Position numbers and translations under genes: made by a program
DNA from: Alphaproteobacteria bacterium
Lineage (GTDB): Bacteria > Pseudomonadota > Alphaproteobacteria > Micropepsales > Micropepsaceae
NCBI GenBank assembly: GCA_023259375.1
Contig: JAHFQC010000007.1
Coordinates: forward strand, 1 to 64,000
Length of the DNA: 64,000 nt
Reading direction: 5' to 3'
Notes under the pieces: generated by a model
Seen by the model: the letters and a program-made list of their open reading frames with translations, nothing else
What the model was told of the DNA's origin: nothing
Database searches by the model: none
Shown here: positions 1 to 8,873 of the stretch, one piece after another
Layout: every line of letters starts with the position of its first letter
Numbering within the stretch: the first letter of the stretch is position 1

Positions 1-192
1 CGCTTCCATCGGCGCCCGGGTCACCGAAAGCGCCGGACGCATCCAGTCCGACAGATTGGTGCGGGCATCGTCGAACAGCGACGACCGCGCCTTGCCGAAC
101 AGAATCAGGGCTACGGCGAGGACGGCAACAACGGTGAGCGGCAGATGGGCTCTGCCGCGCGACCGCGAAATCCTCCAACCGCCGTTACCCAT
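1..192 (-). CDS. mreC: MreC, rod shape-determining protein (5' part only)
   Basis: The reverse complement from the ATG at 192 reads 64 codons to the window edge without a stop. It begins MGNGGWRISRSRGR, followed by a hydrophobic segment (LPLTVVAVLAVALILFG) and then a stretch rich in the F-D-AR-x(4)-D-W pattern seen after the membrane anchor of MreC. MreC is an inner-membrane protein that links the MreB cytoskeleton to the peptidoglycan elongation machinery through its periplasmic domain. It lies 45 nt downstream of mreB on the same strand, the usual mreBC order. A GGAG-type ribosome site precedes the ATG. The ORF track does not list it because it is truncated by the window. Confidence 0.8.
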   Translation of the reverse strand, partial: MGNGGWRISRSRGRAHLPLTVVAVLAVALILFGKARSSLFDDARTNLSDWMRPALSVTRAPMEA

Positions 193-237
193 ACCTGCTC
201 CGACGCGCGGCCCTCAGCTTAGCAGACCGCGAGGCGC

Positions 238-1365
<1,128 letters not shown>

Positions 1366-1369
1366 TTAA

Positions 1370-2932
1370 TCATTTCGCGACGTTGAGCGCTTCCGGCGCC
1401 TGCTTCCTTCGTTTCACCAAGAGCTTGTTGAGTGCATTAACATAGGCGTAGGCAGAAGCCACCAGCGTATCGGTGTCTGCCCCGCGACCTGTGACCGTAC
1501 GTCCATCCTCTTCGAGCCGGACGCTGACATGGGCCTGCGCGTCGGTGCCCTCGGTCACAGCTTTTACCTGGTAAAGTTGCAGGTTAACCGTGTGGGGATA
1601 GAGCTCGCGAATCGCGTTGAAAATCGCATCGACGGCGCCGTCGCCGGTCACCTCGACGTGATTTTCCTCGCCCTCGATGAGCAGGGTCATTTCCGCCGAC
1701 GGCGGGATGCCGACCCCGGTCATGACCTTTAAGGCCTTGACCTGAATGAGATCCTGGGAGCGGACGATCTCGTCGTCGACGAGCGCGATAATATCGTCGT
1801 CGAACACGCTCTTCTTCTTGTCGGCCAAGGCCTTGAAGCGGCGGAACGCGTCCTCGAAGGCGGCGTCGGCCAGTTCGTAGCCGAGCTGGCCTAGTTTGTC
1901 CTTGAAGGCATGGCGGCCCGACAGCTTGCCGAGCACCAGCTGGGTTTCCTTCACGCCCACGGTCTCGGGGCGCATGATTTCGTAGGTTTCCACGTTCTTC
2001 AGCATGCCGTCCTGATGGATGCCGCTTTCGTGGCTGAAGGCGTTCTTGCCGACGATCGCCTTATTGTACTGCACCGGGAAGCCGGTGACGTTGGAGACCA
2101 GCTTAGAGGCCTTGGCCAGCAGCGTCGAATGGATACCGGTTTCGTAGGGCATCAGGTCCTTGCGGACCTTGAGCGCCATGACGATTTCTTCGAGGGCGGC
2201 ATTGCCGGCCCGTTCGCCGATGCCGTTGATGGTGCATTCCACCTGCCGCGCCCCCGCCAGCACACCCGCCAGCGAGTTGGCCACCGCCAGACCGAGGTCG
2301 TTGTGACAATGGGTGGCGATCACCGCCTTGTCGATATTGGGCACCCGGTTGAACAGCATCTGGATGAGTTCATAGAACTCCTGCGGCGTGGCATAGCCGA
2401 CCGTATCCGGGATGTTGATCGTGGTGGCACCGGAACGGATCGCCAGCTCGACGCACTGGCAGAGGAAATCGCGTTCGGTACGGGTGGCGTCTTCGGCGCT
2501 CCACTGCACGTCGTCCACGAGATTGCGCGCATGCGCGACCGAGGCACCGATCGCATCGAGCACCGCATTGGCGCCCATGTTCAGCTTGTGCTTCATGTGC
2601 ACGGGGCTGGTGGAAATGAAGGTGTGAATGCGCGGCCTTTTGGCGTGCTTCACCGCTTCCGCGGCGCGGTCGATGTCCTTGAACCCGGCGCGGGAAAGCC
2701 CGCAAACACTGGCGTTTTTCACCCGCCGTGCGATCTCCGACACCGCATCGAAATCGCCCTGGCTCGAAATCGGGAAGCCCGCTTCGATGATGTCGACCCC
2801 GAGCGCATCGAGCAGATCCGCGACTTCGAGTTTTTCCTCGAACGTCATGGCCGCGCCAGGCGATTGCTCGCCGTCGCGCAGCGTCGTGTCGAAAATCCGT
2901 ACTTTGTTGGTTTCGGGTGATGTCGTCGTCAT
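1370..2932 (-). CDS. leuA: 2-isopropylmalate synthase
   Basis: Catalyses the first committed step of leucine synthesis, condensing 2-oxoisovalerate with acetyl-CoA. The N-terminal DRE-TIM barrel carries the signature [19 protein letters not shown], a second motif around [12 protein letters not shown] (metal-binding HxH) and a GIGERAGNA motif. The C-terminal third is the LeuA allosteric dimerisation domain that binds leucine. Start is the ATG at 2932 ([14 protein letters not shown]), giving 520 residues, typical of the long LeuA class; the upstream extension in the track ORF is untranslated leader. A leader peptide with a Leu run lies upstream, so expression is probably attenuated by leucine supply. 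Confidence 0.96.
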   Translation of the reverse strand: MTTTSPETNKVRIFDTTLRDGEQSPGAAMTFEEKLEVADLLDALGVDIIEAGFPISSQGDFDAVSEIARRVKNASVCGLSRAGFKDIDRAAEAVKHAKRPRIHTFISTSPVHMKHKLNMGANAVLDAIGASVAHARNLVDDVQWSAEDATRTERDFLCQCVELAIRSGATTINIPDTVGYATPQEFYELIQMLFNRVPNIDKAVIATHCHNDLGLAVANSLAGVLAGARQVECTINGIGERAGNAALEEIVMALKVRKDLMPYETGIHSTLLAKASKLVSNVTGFPVQYNKAIVGKNAFSHESGIHQDGMLKNVETYEIMRPETVGVKETQLVLGKLSGRHAFKDKLGQLGYELADAAFEDAFRRFKALADKKKSVFDDDIIALVDDEIVRSQDLIQVKALKVMTGVGIPPSAEMTLLIEGEENHVEVTGDGAVDAIFNAIRELYPHTVNLQLYQVKAVTEGTDAQAHVSVRLEEDGRTVTGRGADTDTLVASAYAYVNALNKLLVKRRKQAPEALNVAK

Positions 2933-3006
2933 GGCCAATACGTTCCTTCCGTTCACCGCAAACACGCGGCTTCGATCTCTCCTTTGTTGCGACTTCCCCT
3001 AAACAC

Positions 3007-3032
3007 CCGGCACGGATCTCCGCACCCGCCGG
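3007..3032 (-). promoter_or_regulatory. Possible leuA attenuator hairpin
   Basis: Four bases after the leader-peptide stop, the minus strand can fold CCGGC-GGGT-GCGGA-GA-TCCGT-GCCGG, two stacked helices separated by a small bulge, followed by GTGTTT. The T-run is short, so terminator strength is uncertain. Its position between the Leu-codon leader peptide and leuA fits a classical attenuator. Confidence 0.4.
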
Positions 3033-3035
3033 CGC

Positions 3036-3113
3036 CTAGGGGCATCTAAGGAGGAGAAGCTCGCAACGCGGCAAACCGAGGGAAGGACGGGGCGTACGCG
3101 CGCGCGCAAGCAT
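3036..3113 (-). CDS. leuA leader peptide (25 aa, four consecutive Leu codons)
   Basis: An ATG at 3113 on the minus strand opens a 25-codon frame ending in TAG at 3036, too short for the ORF track. The translation is MLARARTPRPSLGLPRCELLLLRCP, with codons CTT CTC CTC CTT in a row near its end. It lies about 100 nt upstream of leuA on the same strand and is followed by a hairpin. Runs of the regulated amino acid near the end of a short leader are the hallmark of ribosome-mediated attenuation, in which stalling at Leu codons when charged tRNA-Leu is scarce permits read-through into leuA. The ribosome site is weak (GCAGGC). The call rests on the codon run and position. Confidence 0.7.
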   Translation of the reverse strand: MLARARTPRPSLGLPRCELLLLRCP

Positions 3114-3446
3114 GCCTGCGGAAAATCCGCAGCCTTCAACATGCCTGACCACACCTTGCGTCATCGCCGGATCGCCGTTCCGCCCGCCGAGTTATCAGCT
3201 CGCTAAACCCTTAACGAATCGCCCTTGAACGCCCGTGAACAGAACGCGAGGGTCCTCGCTTTGCCGGCGTATTTATGCCGGAACTGTCGCAGGGTGCAAG
3301 TCAAACCCCTGTTCCTGCGGCGAAAATTAACCGCCCGCGAAAATCACGAAAAAAGCCGGTCAAACAGGCTGTTGTGACCGAACTTTCATTTTGCCCGGAG
3401 TCCGTTTGCGTGGTTACGTGCGCCCGCGTTCCCGAGCGCTTCCGGC
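3114..3446. other. Divergent intergenic region with short hairpins
   Basis: This stretch between the leuA leader and the ABC permease holds no convincing gene; the 190-residue track ORF from 3275 mostly lies over the permease in another frame. On the plus strand three small hairpins occur in a row: GCGAG-GGTC-CTCGC near 3247, CCGGC-GTATTTAT-GCCGG near 3264 and CGCAGG..CCTGCG near 3288-3319. They may belong to the 5' leader of the transporter mRNA or to operators. No known riboswitch was recognised. Confidence 0.35.
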
Positions 3447-5174
3447 ATGAAAATACTGGCACCCGTCTCGATCGAGACCAGACGGCTCATGCCGCGCGCG
3501 TGGGACGTGCTGGCTGTTCTCATCGTATTCGGAGCCGTCGTGCTGTTGGCCGAGGCCAGCCGCGAACTCTTGGGGCCGCTGACCGTAAAAACCGCCAACG
3601 CGATCGCGCTCGATCCCTCGCATCTGCCGCATTACGCCTTCCGGACCGCCCTCAGAATGCTCGCGGCCATGGCGTTTTCGCTACTGTTCACACTCACTTA
3701 CGCGACCTGGGCGGCCAAATCCCGGCGGGCGGAAATGCTGCTTGTTCCGCTTTTGGACATCCTGCAGTCGGTCCCCATCCTTGGGTTCATCTCGGTCACC
3801 GTGGTGTTCTTCCTGTCACTCGCCCCTGGGCGGGTCTTAGGCGCTGAAATTGCTGCAGTTTTCGCCATTTTCACGTCCCAGGCCTGGAATATGGCGTTCA
3901 GCTTCTACCAGTCCTTGCGGACGGTCCCGGCCGAGCTGACCGAGGCCGGCAAAACCTTCGGCCTTTCCGGCTGGACCCGATTCTGGCGCATTGAGGCGCC
4001 GTTCGGCATGCCCCAGCTGGTCTGGAACATGATGATGAGCATGTCTGGCGGCTGGTTCTTCGTCACCCTGTCGGAGGCGATCAGCGTCGGGCCGACCACC
4101 GTGTCGCTGCCGGGCATCGGCTCCTATATCGCCACCGCCATTGCCGCCAAGGATCTCGCCGCCATCGCCTGGGCGATTCTGGCCATGCTGGTGGTGATCA
4201 TCATTTTCGACCAGCTCCTGTTCCGGCCGCTGGTGGCCTGGGCCGACCGGTTCCGCATCGATTCCGAACCGGGCGACGAAGAACCGGAAAGCTGGGCGCT
4301 GACGATGTACCGCCGCTCGCGGGTCTTCGATGCCCTGACCCACCCTTTTTCCCGACTGATGCACTGGAGCTGGACCTTGAAGGCGCCGGCCGGCCGACCG
4401 CACGTCGCCTCGGAGACGGAGCGCCGGTCGCGCACGGGCGATATCATCTGGTACGGCCTGGTCACCCTGATCGGCGCCTGGGTGACGTGGCGCCTGGTGC
4501 GCTTTGTCGGTGTTTCCTTCCGCTGGCCGGACCTGCTCGATGCCGGACTTCGCGGTATGGCCACCATGCTGCGGGTGATGGTTCTGATCGCGCTGGCCAG
4601 CGTGATCTGGACGCCGATCGGCGTTTATGTCGGCCTCAGGCCCAAGCTGACGCGCGTGATCCAGCCGGTGGCGCAATTCCTCGCCGCCTTCCCGGCCAAC
4701 CTCGTCTTCCCGGTCGCGGTGGTCCTGATCGTCCATTGGAACCTCAACCCCGACATCTGGCTGTCGCCACTGATGGTCTTGGGAACGCAGTGGTACATCC
4801 TCTTCAATGTCATTGCCGGCGCCTCCGCCCTGCCGCGCGAACTCAAGGACGCCGCCGCCAATTTCCAGGTCAAAGGCTGGCTGTGGTGGAAGACCGTCGC
4901 GCTGCCGGCGGTGATGCCCTACTACGTCACCGGCGCCATCACGGCGAGCGGCGGATCGTGGAACGCGGCCATCGTCGCCGAAGTGGTAAGCTGGGGCAAC
5001 AAATCGCTGCATGCCTACGGTCTCGGCGCCTATATCGCCGACGCCACCACGGCGGGCGATTTCAAGCGCATCGTGATCGGCGTTTGCACGATGTGCATCT
5101 TCGTCGTGGTGGTCAATCGCCTGTTCTGGCGGCCGCTTTACTGGTACGCGGAACGCAAGTTCCGTCTCGCGTGA
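3447..5174 (+). CDS. ABC transporter permease, two fused BPD domains
   Basis: A 575-residue inner-membrane permease with two binding-protein-dependent transport domains in one chain, each with about five to six membrane segments. The coupling helices show the family E-A-x(4)-G pattern: ELTEAGKTFGLSG at about residue 155 and ELKDAAANFQVKG at about residue 465. The organisation resembles the nitrate/sulfonate/taurine-type permease superfamily; the substrate cannot be read from sequence. It is followed after 10 nt by its ATPase, so the two form an operon. No substrate-binding protein lies nearby. The start is uncertain: neither ATG 3447 nor ATG 3489 (MPRAWDV) has a clear ribosome site. Confidence 0.85.
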   Translation: MKILAPVSIETRRLMPRAWDVLAVLIVFGAVVLLAEASRELLGPLTVKTANAIALDPSHLPHYAFRTALRMLAAMAFSLLFTLTYATWAAKSRRAEMLLVPLLDILQSVPILGFISVTVVFFLSLAPGRVLGAEIAAVFAIFTSQAWNMAFSFYQSLRTVPAELTEAGKTFGLSGWTRFWRIEAPFGMPQLVWNMMMSMSGGWFFVTLSEAISVGPTTVSLPGIGSYIATAIAAKDLAAIAWAILAMLVVIIIFDQLLFRPLVAWADRFRIDSEPGDEEPESWALTMYRRSRVFDALTHPFSRLMHWSWTLKAPAGRPHVASETERRSRTGDIIWYGLVTLIGAWVTWRLVRFVGVSFRWPDLLDAGLRGMATMLRVMVLIALASVIWTPIGVYVGLRPKLTRVIQPVAQFLAAFPANLVFPVAVVLIVHWNLNPDIWLSPLMVLGTQWYILFNVIAGASALPRELKDAAANFQVKGWLWWKTVALPAVMPYYVTGAITASGGSWNAAIVAEVVSWGNKSLHAYGLGAYIADATTAGDFKRIVIGVCTMCIFVVVVNRLFWRPLYWYAERKFRLA

Positions 5175-5184
5175 GAGAGAAACA

Positions 5185-6480
5185 ATGGATACCAACGTTC
5201 TCCTCGATGTCGCCAATGTGCGCCGCTCGTTCCGGCGTCCGGGCGGCGACCAGTTGCTGGTGCTCGACGGCGTCAATCTCACCTTGAAAGAGGGCGAGAT
5301 CGTCGGTCTGCTCGGCCGTTCCGGTTCGGGCAAATCGACCTTGCTGCGTCTGATTGCGGGATTGGCACGGCCGCAAGGCGGCACTCTCTCGTATCTTGGC
5401 ACCCCGATCGATGGCCCGGCGCGCGGCATCGCGATGGTGTTCCAGAGCTTCGCACTGTTTCCCTGGCTGACGGTGCTGGAAAACGTGCAGCTCGGGCTTG
5501 AAGCGCTCGGCCTTCCCGAAAAGGAAATCCGCACCCGGGCCATCGAAGCAATCGACCTGATCGGCCTCGACGGCTACGAAAGCGCCTATCCGCGCGAACT
5601 TTCCGGCGGCATGCGCCAACGCGTCGGCTTTGCCCGCGCTCTTGTCGTGCATCCCAACATTCTGTTGATGGACGAGCCGTTCTCGGCGCTCGACGTCTTG
5701 ACCGCGGAAAACCTTCGCACCGACCTGATCGAGCTGTGGCAGCAGAAAAAGCTGCCGATCAAATCGATCCTGCTCGTCACCCATAACATCGAGGAAGCGG
5801 TGCAGATGTGCGACCGCGCCTTGATCTTCTCCTCCAACCCGGGACGCGTCACCACCGAGATCAGGATCGATCTCGCCCATCCACGCGACCGCGCCGATCC
5901 CAAGTTCGAGGATTGCGTCGACCGCATCTATGTCGAAATGACTTCGCGGCGGATCGAACGCCAGCGCAACCTGCAACCCGTCGGCTTCATCCCCGACGCG
6001 CCGATCCATCGTTCCTCCACCAGCGCGCTGGCCGGTTTGATCGAAGCGCTCAACGCGCCGCCGTATCACGGCAAAGCCGACTTGCCCGACATCGCCTCCG
6101 ACCTGCAGCTCGAAGTCGACGAACTGTTTCCGATGACCGAAGCGATGCAGATGCTCCACCTCGGCGAAATGGAAGGCGGCGACGTGCGGCTGACCCCGCT
6201 GGGCCGCCACTTTGCCGAATCCGAAAACCAGACCCGCAAGGAAATCTTCCAGCGGACGCTGATCGCCAGCGTGCCGTTCGCCGCCCATATCCGCAAAGTC
6301 CTGGACGAACGCTCCAGCCACACCGCACCGCGCCGCCGCTTCATCGACGAACTCGAAGACAAGTTCACCGACGACGCCGCCGACGAAACCTTGCGCGCGA
6401 TCACGAGCTGGGGACGCTACGCGGAACTGTTCTCCTACGACGCCGAGAGCGAGACGTTCAGTCTGGAAAACCCGACGTAG
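5185..6480 (+). CDS. ABC transporter ATPase with C-terminal AAA-associated domain
   Basis: The 431-residue protein drives the upstream permease. The ATPase domain (about residues 8-240) has Walker A GRSGSGKST, signature LSGGMRQR, Walker B ILLMDEP and the switch histidine in LLVTHNIEEA. The last ~150 residues form an extra domain (AAA-associated C-terminal type) found on a subset of nitrate/sulfonate-class ATPases; its role is unknown, and regulation is a fair guess. A GAGAGA ribosome site precedes the ATG. Permease fusion plus this ATPase type is a recognised pairing in Proteobacteria. Confidence 0.88.
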   Translation: MDTNVLLDVANVRRSFRRPGGDQLLVLDGVNLTLKEGEIVGLLGRSGSGKSTLLRLIAGLARPQGGTLSYLGTPIDGPARGIAMVFQSFALFPWLTVLENVQLGLEALGLPEKEIRTRAIEAIDLIGLDGYESAYPRELSGGMRQRVGFARALVVHPNILLMDEPFSALDVLTAENLRTDLIELWQQKKLPIKSILLVTHNIEEAVQMCDRALIFSSNPGRVTTEIRIDLAHPRDRADPKFEDCVDRIYVEMTSRRIERQRNLQPVGFIPDAPIHRSSTSALAGLIEALNAPPYHGKADLPDIASDLQLEVDELFPMTEAMQMLHLGEMEGGDVRLTPLGRHFAESENQTRKEIFQRTLIASVPFAAHIRKVLDERSSHTAPRRRFIDELEDKFTDDAADETLRAITSWGRYAELFSYDAESETFSLENPT

Positions 6481-6534
6481 TTTTTACTCAAGCGCCGCGG
6501 CGGCGGGTCGGCCGCTGAACGCTTATCCTAATAC

Positions 6535-6633
6535 GTCATGGCCGGGCTCCGACCCGGCCATCCATTTTTCCGTTTGGCGAAATGTAAACCATAGCCCCAC
6601 CGCCTGGATGGCCGGGTCAAGCCCGGCCATGAC
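6535..6633. repeat. Inverted pair of REP-like palindromes (REPIN-like doublet)
   Basis: Two copies of one palindromic unit face each other: GTCATGGCCGGG..CCCGGCCATCC at 6535-6564 and GGATGGCCGGG..CCCGGCCATGAC at 6604-6633. The unit recurs at 10512-10541 (single) and 16342-16436 (second inverted pair). The doublet sits between the converging ABC ATPase and GFA-like genes and could fold into a long hairpin acting as a bidirectional 3' end. Confidence 0.8.
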
Positions 6634-6642
6634 GAAAGTGGG

Positions 6643-7041
6643 TCACTGTTTCTCGTTTCCCGGCAGGTCGTGGAGATCGAGCGCCCAGGGCAGCGCGGAG
6701 CGGGTCCAGATTTGTTTGTGCGGCTCCAGTTCGCGGCGCTGATCGAGGGTACCGACGCGCAAGGTGACCGCGGCGAGGCTGCCGTCGGGGGCGCCGGAAT
6801 AGATCGGCGAGCCGCAATCGGGGCAGAAGGAATGCGCCTTCTGGCGTCCCGACTCCGCCGTCTTGATCCAGACTTTCGGCGTGCCGGAGAGGATTTTCAG
6901 ATCTTTCGCCGCCACCACGACGCGATAGGTCGAGCCGGTCAATTCCTGGCAATCGGTGCAATGGCAGACCAGAACCGCCGCCGGATCGGCCTCGGCTTCG
7001 AACCTGATCTTCTGGCAATAACAATGACCGGTGACGTGCAT
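6643..7041 (-). CDS. GFA (glutathione-dependent formaldehyde-activating enzyme)-like protein
   Basis: A 132-residue zinc-binding protein of the GFA/Mss4-like fold. The Cys pattern is clear: GHCYCQ near the N-terminus, CHCTDCQ around residue 30 and FCPDCGSPIY around residue 75. Family members are annotated from the Paracoccus GFA enzyme, but most have no demonstrated activity, so the substrate is open. I use ATG 7041 (MHVTGHCYC) because GGAGAGATGG lies just upstream; the track start is a TTG that overlaps this ribosome site. Confidence 0.85.
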   Translation of the reverse strand: MHVTGHCYCQKIRFEAEADPAAVLVCHCTDCQELTGSTYRVVVAAKDLKILSGTPKVWIKTAESGRQKAHSFCPDCGSPIYSGAPDGSLAAVTLRVGTLDQRRELEPHKQIWTRSALPWALDLHDLPGNEKQ

Positions 7042-7096
7042 CCATCTCTCCAAAGCAATCCGGGAGCGATTTATACCTTCGGTGCGGCGCTGAACA

Positions 7097-7903
7097 CTAG
7101 CTCGGCAGTTTTGGCAGCGGCTTCCTGGTCACGAGCTTGAAATCGGGGACCGAAAAAACAGCCAGGAAAGCCGCTCCTTTCGACTCGTAGGAAATGGCGT
7201 AGCGATTGGCGCCGATCTGGGTTTGCGACAGCACGAGGTCGACATCCAGCAGCTTGAGCGCGGCGTTGTCGCCGAGACGATAGAAATAGAATGACACGCC
7301 GTCCTTGTCGTCGAGCGAGCCATCGCCATTGCGGTCCTTTTCAATCACTTTCAGGATCACCGCGACCACCGACTGCGTGTCGCCAAAATAGCGCGGGGTT
7401 GCGCCGGAGGCGACGATGACCTGCGCCCCGGTCGGCGTCACGTTCACGGGATCTTTCGCTCCCGGATCGATCACCGCATCCCAGCTTTCGACGTTGCGTC
7501 CCACGCCGGAGAACAACCAATGCCCTTCGCCGGTTTCACTGTTCACCAGCAGCAGGTTGGCATTGTAGGCCTCGCGCGAGCGGCGGGCGCTGCTGACATC
7601 CTGCAAACCGTATTCCGATGGATTACCGGCCCAATCGCCGAGCGAAAAAACCATGTCCACTTGCTGCGCCCCCGGCTTGGCGAAAGCGATGGTCCCCGAC
7701 GCCCGCAGCCGGTAGGTGTTCCTGGCCTCGGCGACGCTGGTTACTGGCGCAAAATGGCCCACCGGCTTTTCAGGTTGCCAGGGTCGCAGGTATTCCCAGA
7801 CCAAACTTGCTGCAGCGATCCCCACGAGACCGAGCACGGCAAGCGCGATCACGACCGCATTGAACCGCCACACCCAACGGAAGAACCGGTTCTCTTCAGA
7901 CAT
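7097..7903 (-). CDS. Membrane-anchored protein with EF-hand-like loop, paralogue of the upstream gene
   Basis: Function not recognised. The 268-residue protein has a short cytoplasmic N-terminus (MSEENRFFRWVWRFNA), one hydrophobic segment at about residues 14-38, and a long presumably periplasmic domain. That domain contains LKVIEKDRNGDGSLDDKDG, a good match to the calcium-binding DxDxDG loop, and near the end the pattern Y-x-I-S-Y-E-S-K-G. The adjacent gene 13 nt upstream has the same architecture: an R-(I/F)-NAV anchor, a W-(L/M)-F-(S/A)-G-x(n)-R block, the LKVIE-D-NGDG loop and a closing PDFKLV/PDFTLV. The two arose by tandem duplication and are probably cotranscribed. GAGGGGG precedes the ATG. 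Confidence 0.7.
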   Translation of the reverse strand: MSEENRFFRWVWRFNAVVIALAVLGLVGIAAASLVWEYLRPWQPEKPVGHFAPVTSVAEARNTYRLRASGTIAFAKPGAQQVDMVFSLGDWAGNPSEYGLQDVSSARRSREAYNANLLLVNSETGEGHWLFSGVGRNVESWDAVIDPGAKDPVNVTPTGAQVIVASGATPRYFGDTQSVVAVILKVIEKDRNGDGSLDDKDGVSFYFYRLGDNAALKLLDVDLVLSQTQIGANRYAISYESKGAAFLAVFSVPDFKLVTRKPLPKLPS

Positions 7904-7916
7904 AGTACCCCCTCGG

Positions 7917-8627
7917 CTAATTCGGCATGCCTTCGATCTTGGTCTTTGACACCAGCGTGAAATCCGGCAGCGCGTAGGTGGCGAGATATCCTTCGCCCTT
8001 TTCGCGATAGCCGATCTGGTATTCCTTGTTCTTCTGCATCGTGAACCAGATCGCGTCGGCCTCCAGCAGCTTCACGGGCCCCACTGTGGGGAAGCGGGCG
8101 ACGTACAAAGTCTGGCGGTCGTCGAGCGTCAGGGCGCCGTCGCCATTGGTGTCGGCCTCGATCACTTTCAGCACCACGATTTCGACCGGCACATCATCGT
8201 CGGTCTCCGGCTCGCACCAATACCAACGGCCGGTGAGGACCGTTTCCTGGTTGATGATGGTGCGGTCGAAACCTGCGAACATCCACTTGGTGCTGCCCGT
8301 TTTTTTATCCGCCACCAATAGATTGACGGCGGCCGAGGCCTCCGGTGGCATCGGTTTGCCGTCGATCTTGCCCCAGCGCACCAGGCGATAAAGTTCGAAA
8401 TCCGCCGACGCGGTATCGGCGCCGATCAGCAAATCCTTTTCGAGTTCATAGCGGTAGGTCACGGCCTTCGGAACGACGGCAGCGGCGGGCGGCGGTACGA
8501 AATAGGCGAGCAGCGGCCGGTCGATCCGCTCTTTCGAGAGCAACACCACGAAACCGATCACCGCGATCAGCGCGACGAACGCCAGCACCGCATTGATGCG
8601 CCACAGAACTTTGAAAAACCCAGCCAT
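7917..8627 (-). CDS. Membrane-anchored protein with EF-hand-like loop (first of tandem pair)
   Basis: Function not recognised. This 236-residue protein has one membrane segment at about residues 12-31 (INAVLAFVALIAVIGFVVLL) and an extracytoplasmic domain with the loop LKVIEADTNGDGALTLDD, a DxNxDG calcium-binding motif. It shares its layout and several blocks with the next gene (13 nt downstream), including the closing LPDFTLVSKTKIEGMPN versus VPDFKLVTRKPLPKLPS. Nothing upstream on this strand for 246 nt, so it probably heads a two-gene transcript. Binding of calcium or another divalent ion is an inference from the loop alone. Confidence 0.7.
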   Translation of the reverse strand: MAGFFKVLWRINAVLAFVALIAVIGFVVLLSKERIDRPLLAYFVPPPAAAVVPKAVTYRYELEKDLLIGADTASADFELYRLVRWGKIDGKPMPPEASAAVNLLVADKKTGSTKWMFAGFDRTIINQETVLTGRWYWCEPETDDDVPVEIVVLKVIEADTNGDGALTLDDRQTLYVARFPTVGPVKLLEADAIWFTMQKNKEYQIGYREKGEGYLATYALPDFTLVSKTKIEGMPN

Positions 8628-8873
8628 CGCACAGCCCCACCGGCGGCCATCATGCCGAACGGCGTGCGGCTTGGCGAGTGCTTATACGAATTGGGATATA
8701 GCGTAGATGGGGAAACCTCCCGCATTCTTCAAGGGAGTTTTCGCGTTTTTCGCGCGCCTGCGACGCCGGACGAAGCCAGCGAAGCGCATCAAGTATTTGG
8801 CCGCAGGGACGCGCGCATGACAGCGTTGGTCAGGACTGCAAATGGCTTGCAGTCCCAACACAACAGCCGTGAT

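Noticed and set aside
3287-3319. tRNA or riboswitch in the leuA/ABC intergenic region
   Set aside because: GGTGCAAGTC superficially resembles a T-loop, but no cloverleaf or known aptamer can be drawn.
3837-5543. 568-residue antisense ORF over the ABC permease
   Set aside because: Shadow frame: Arg/His/Gly-rich, no domain, fully opposite a protein with clear membrane and coupling motifs.
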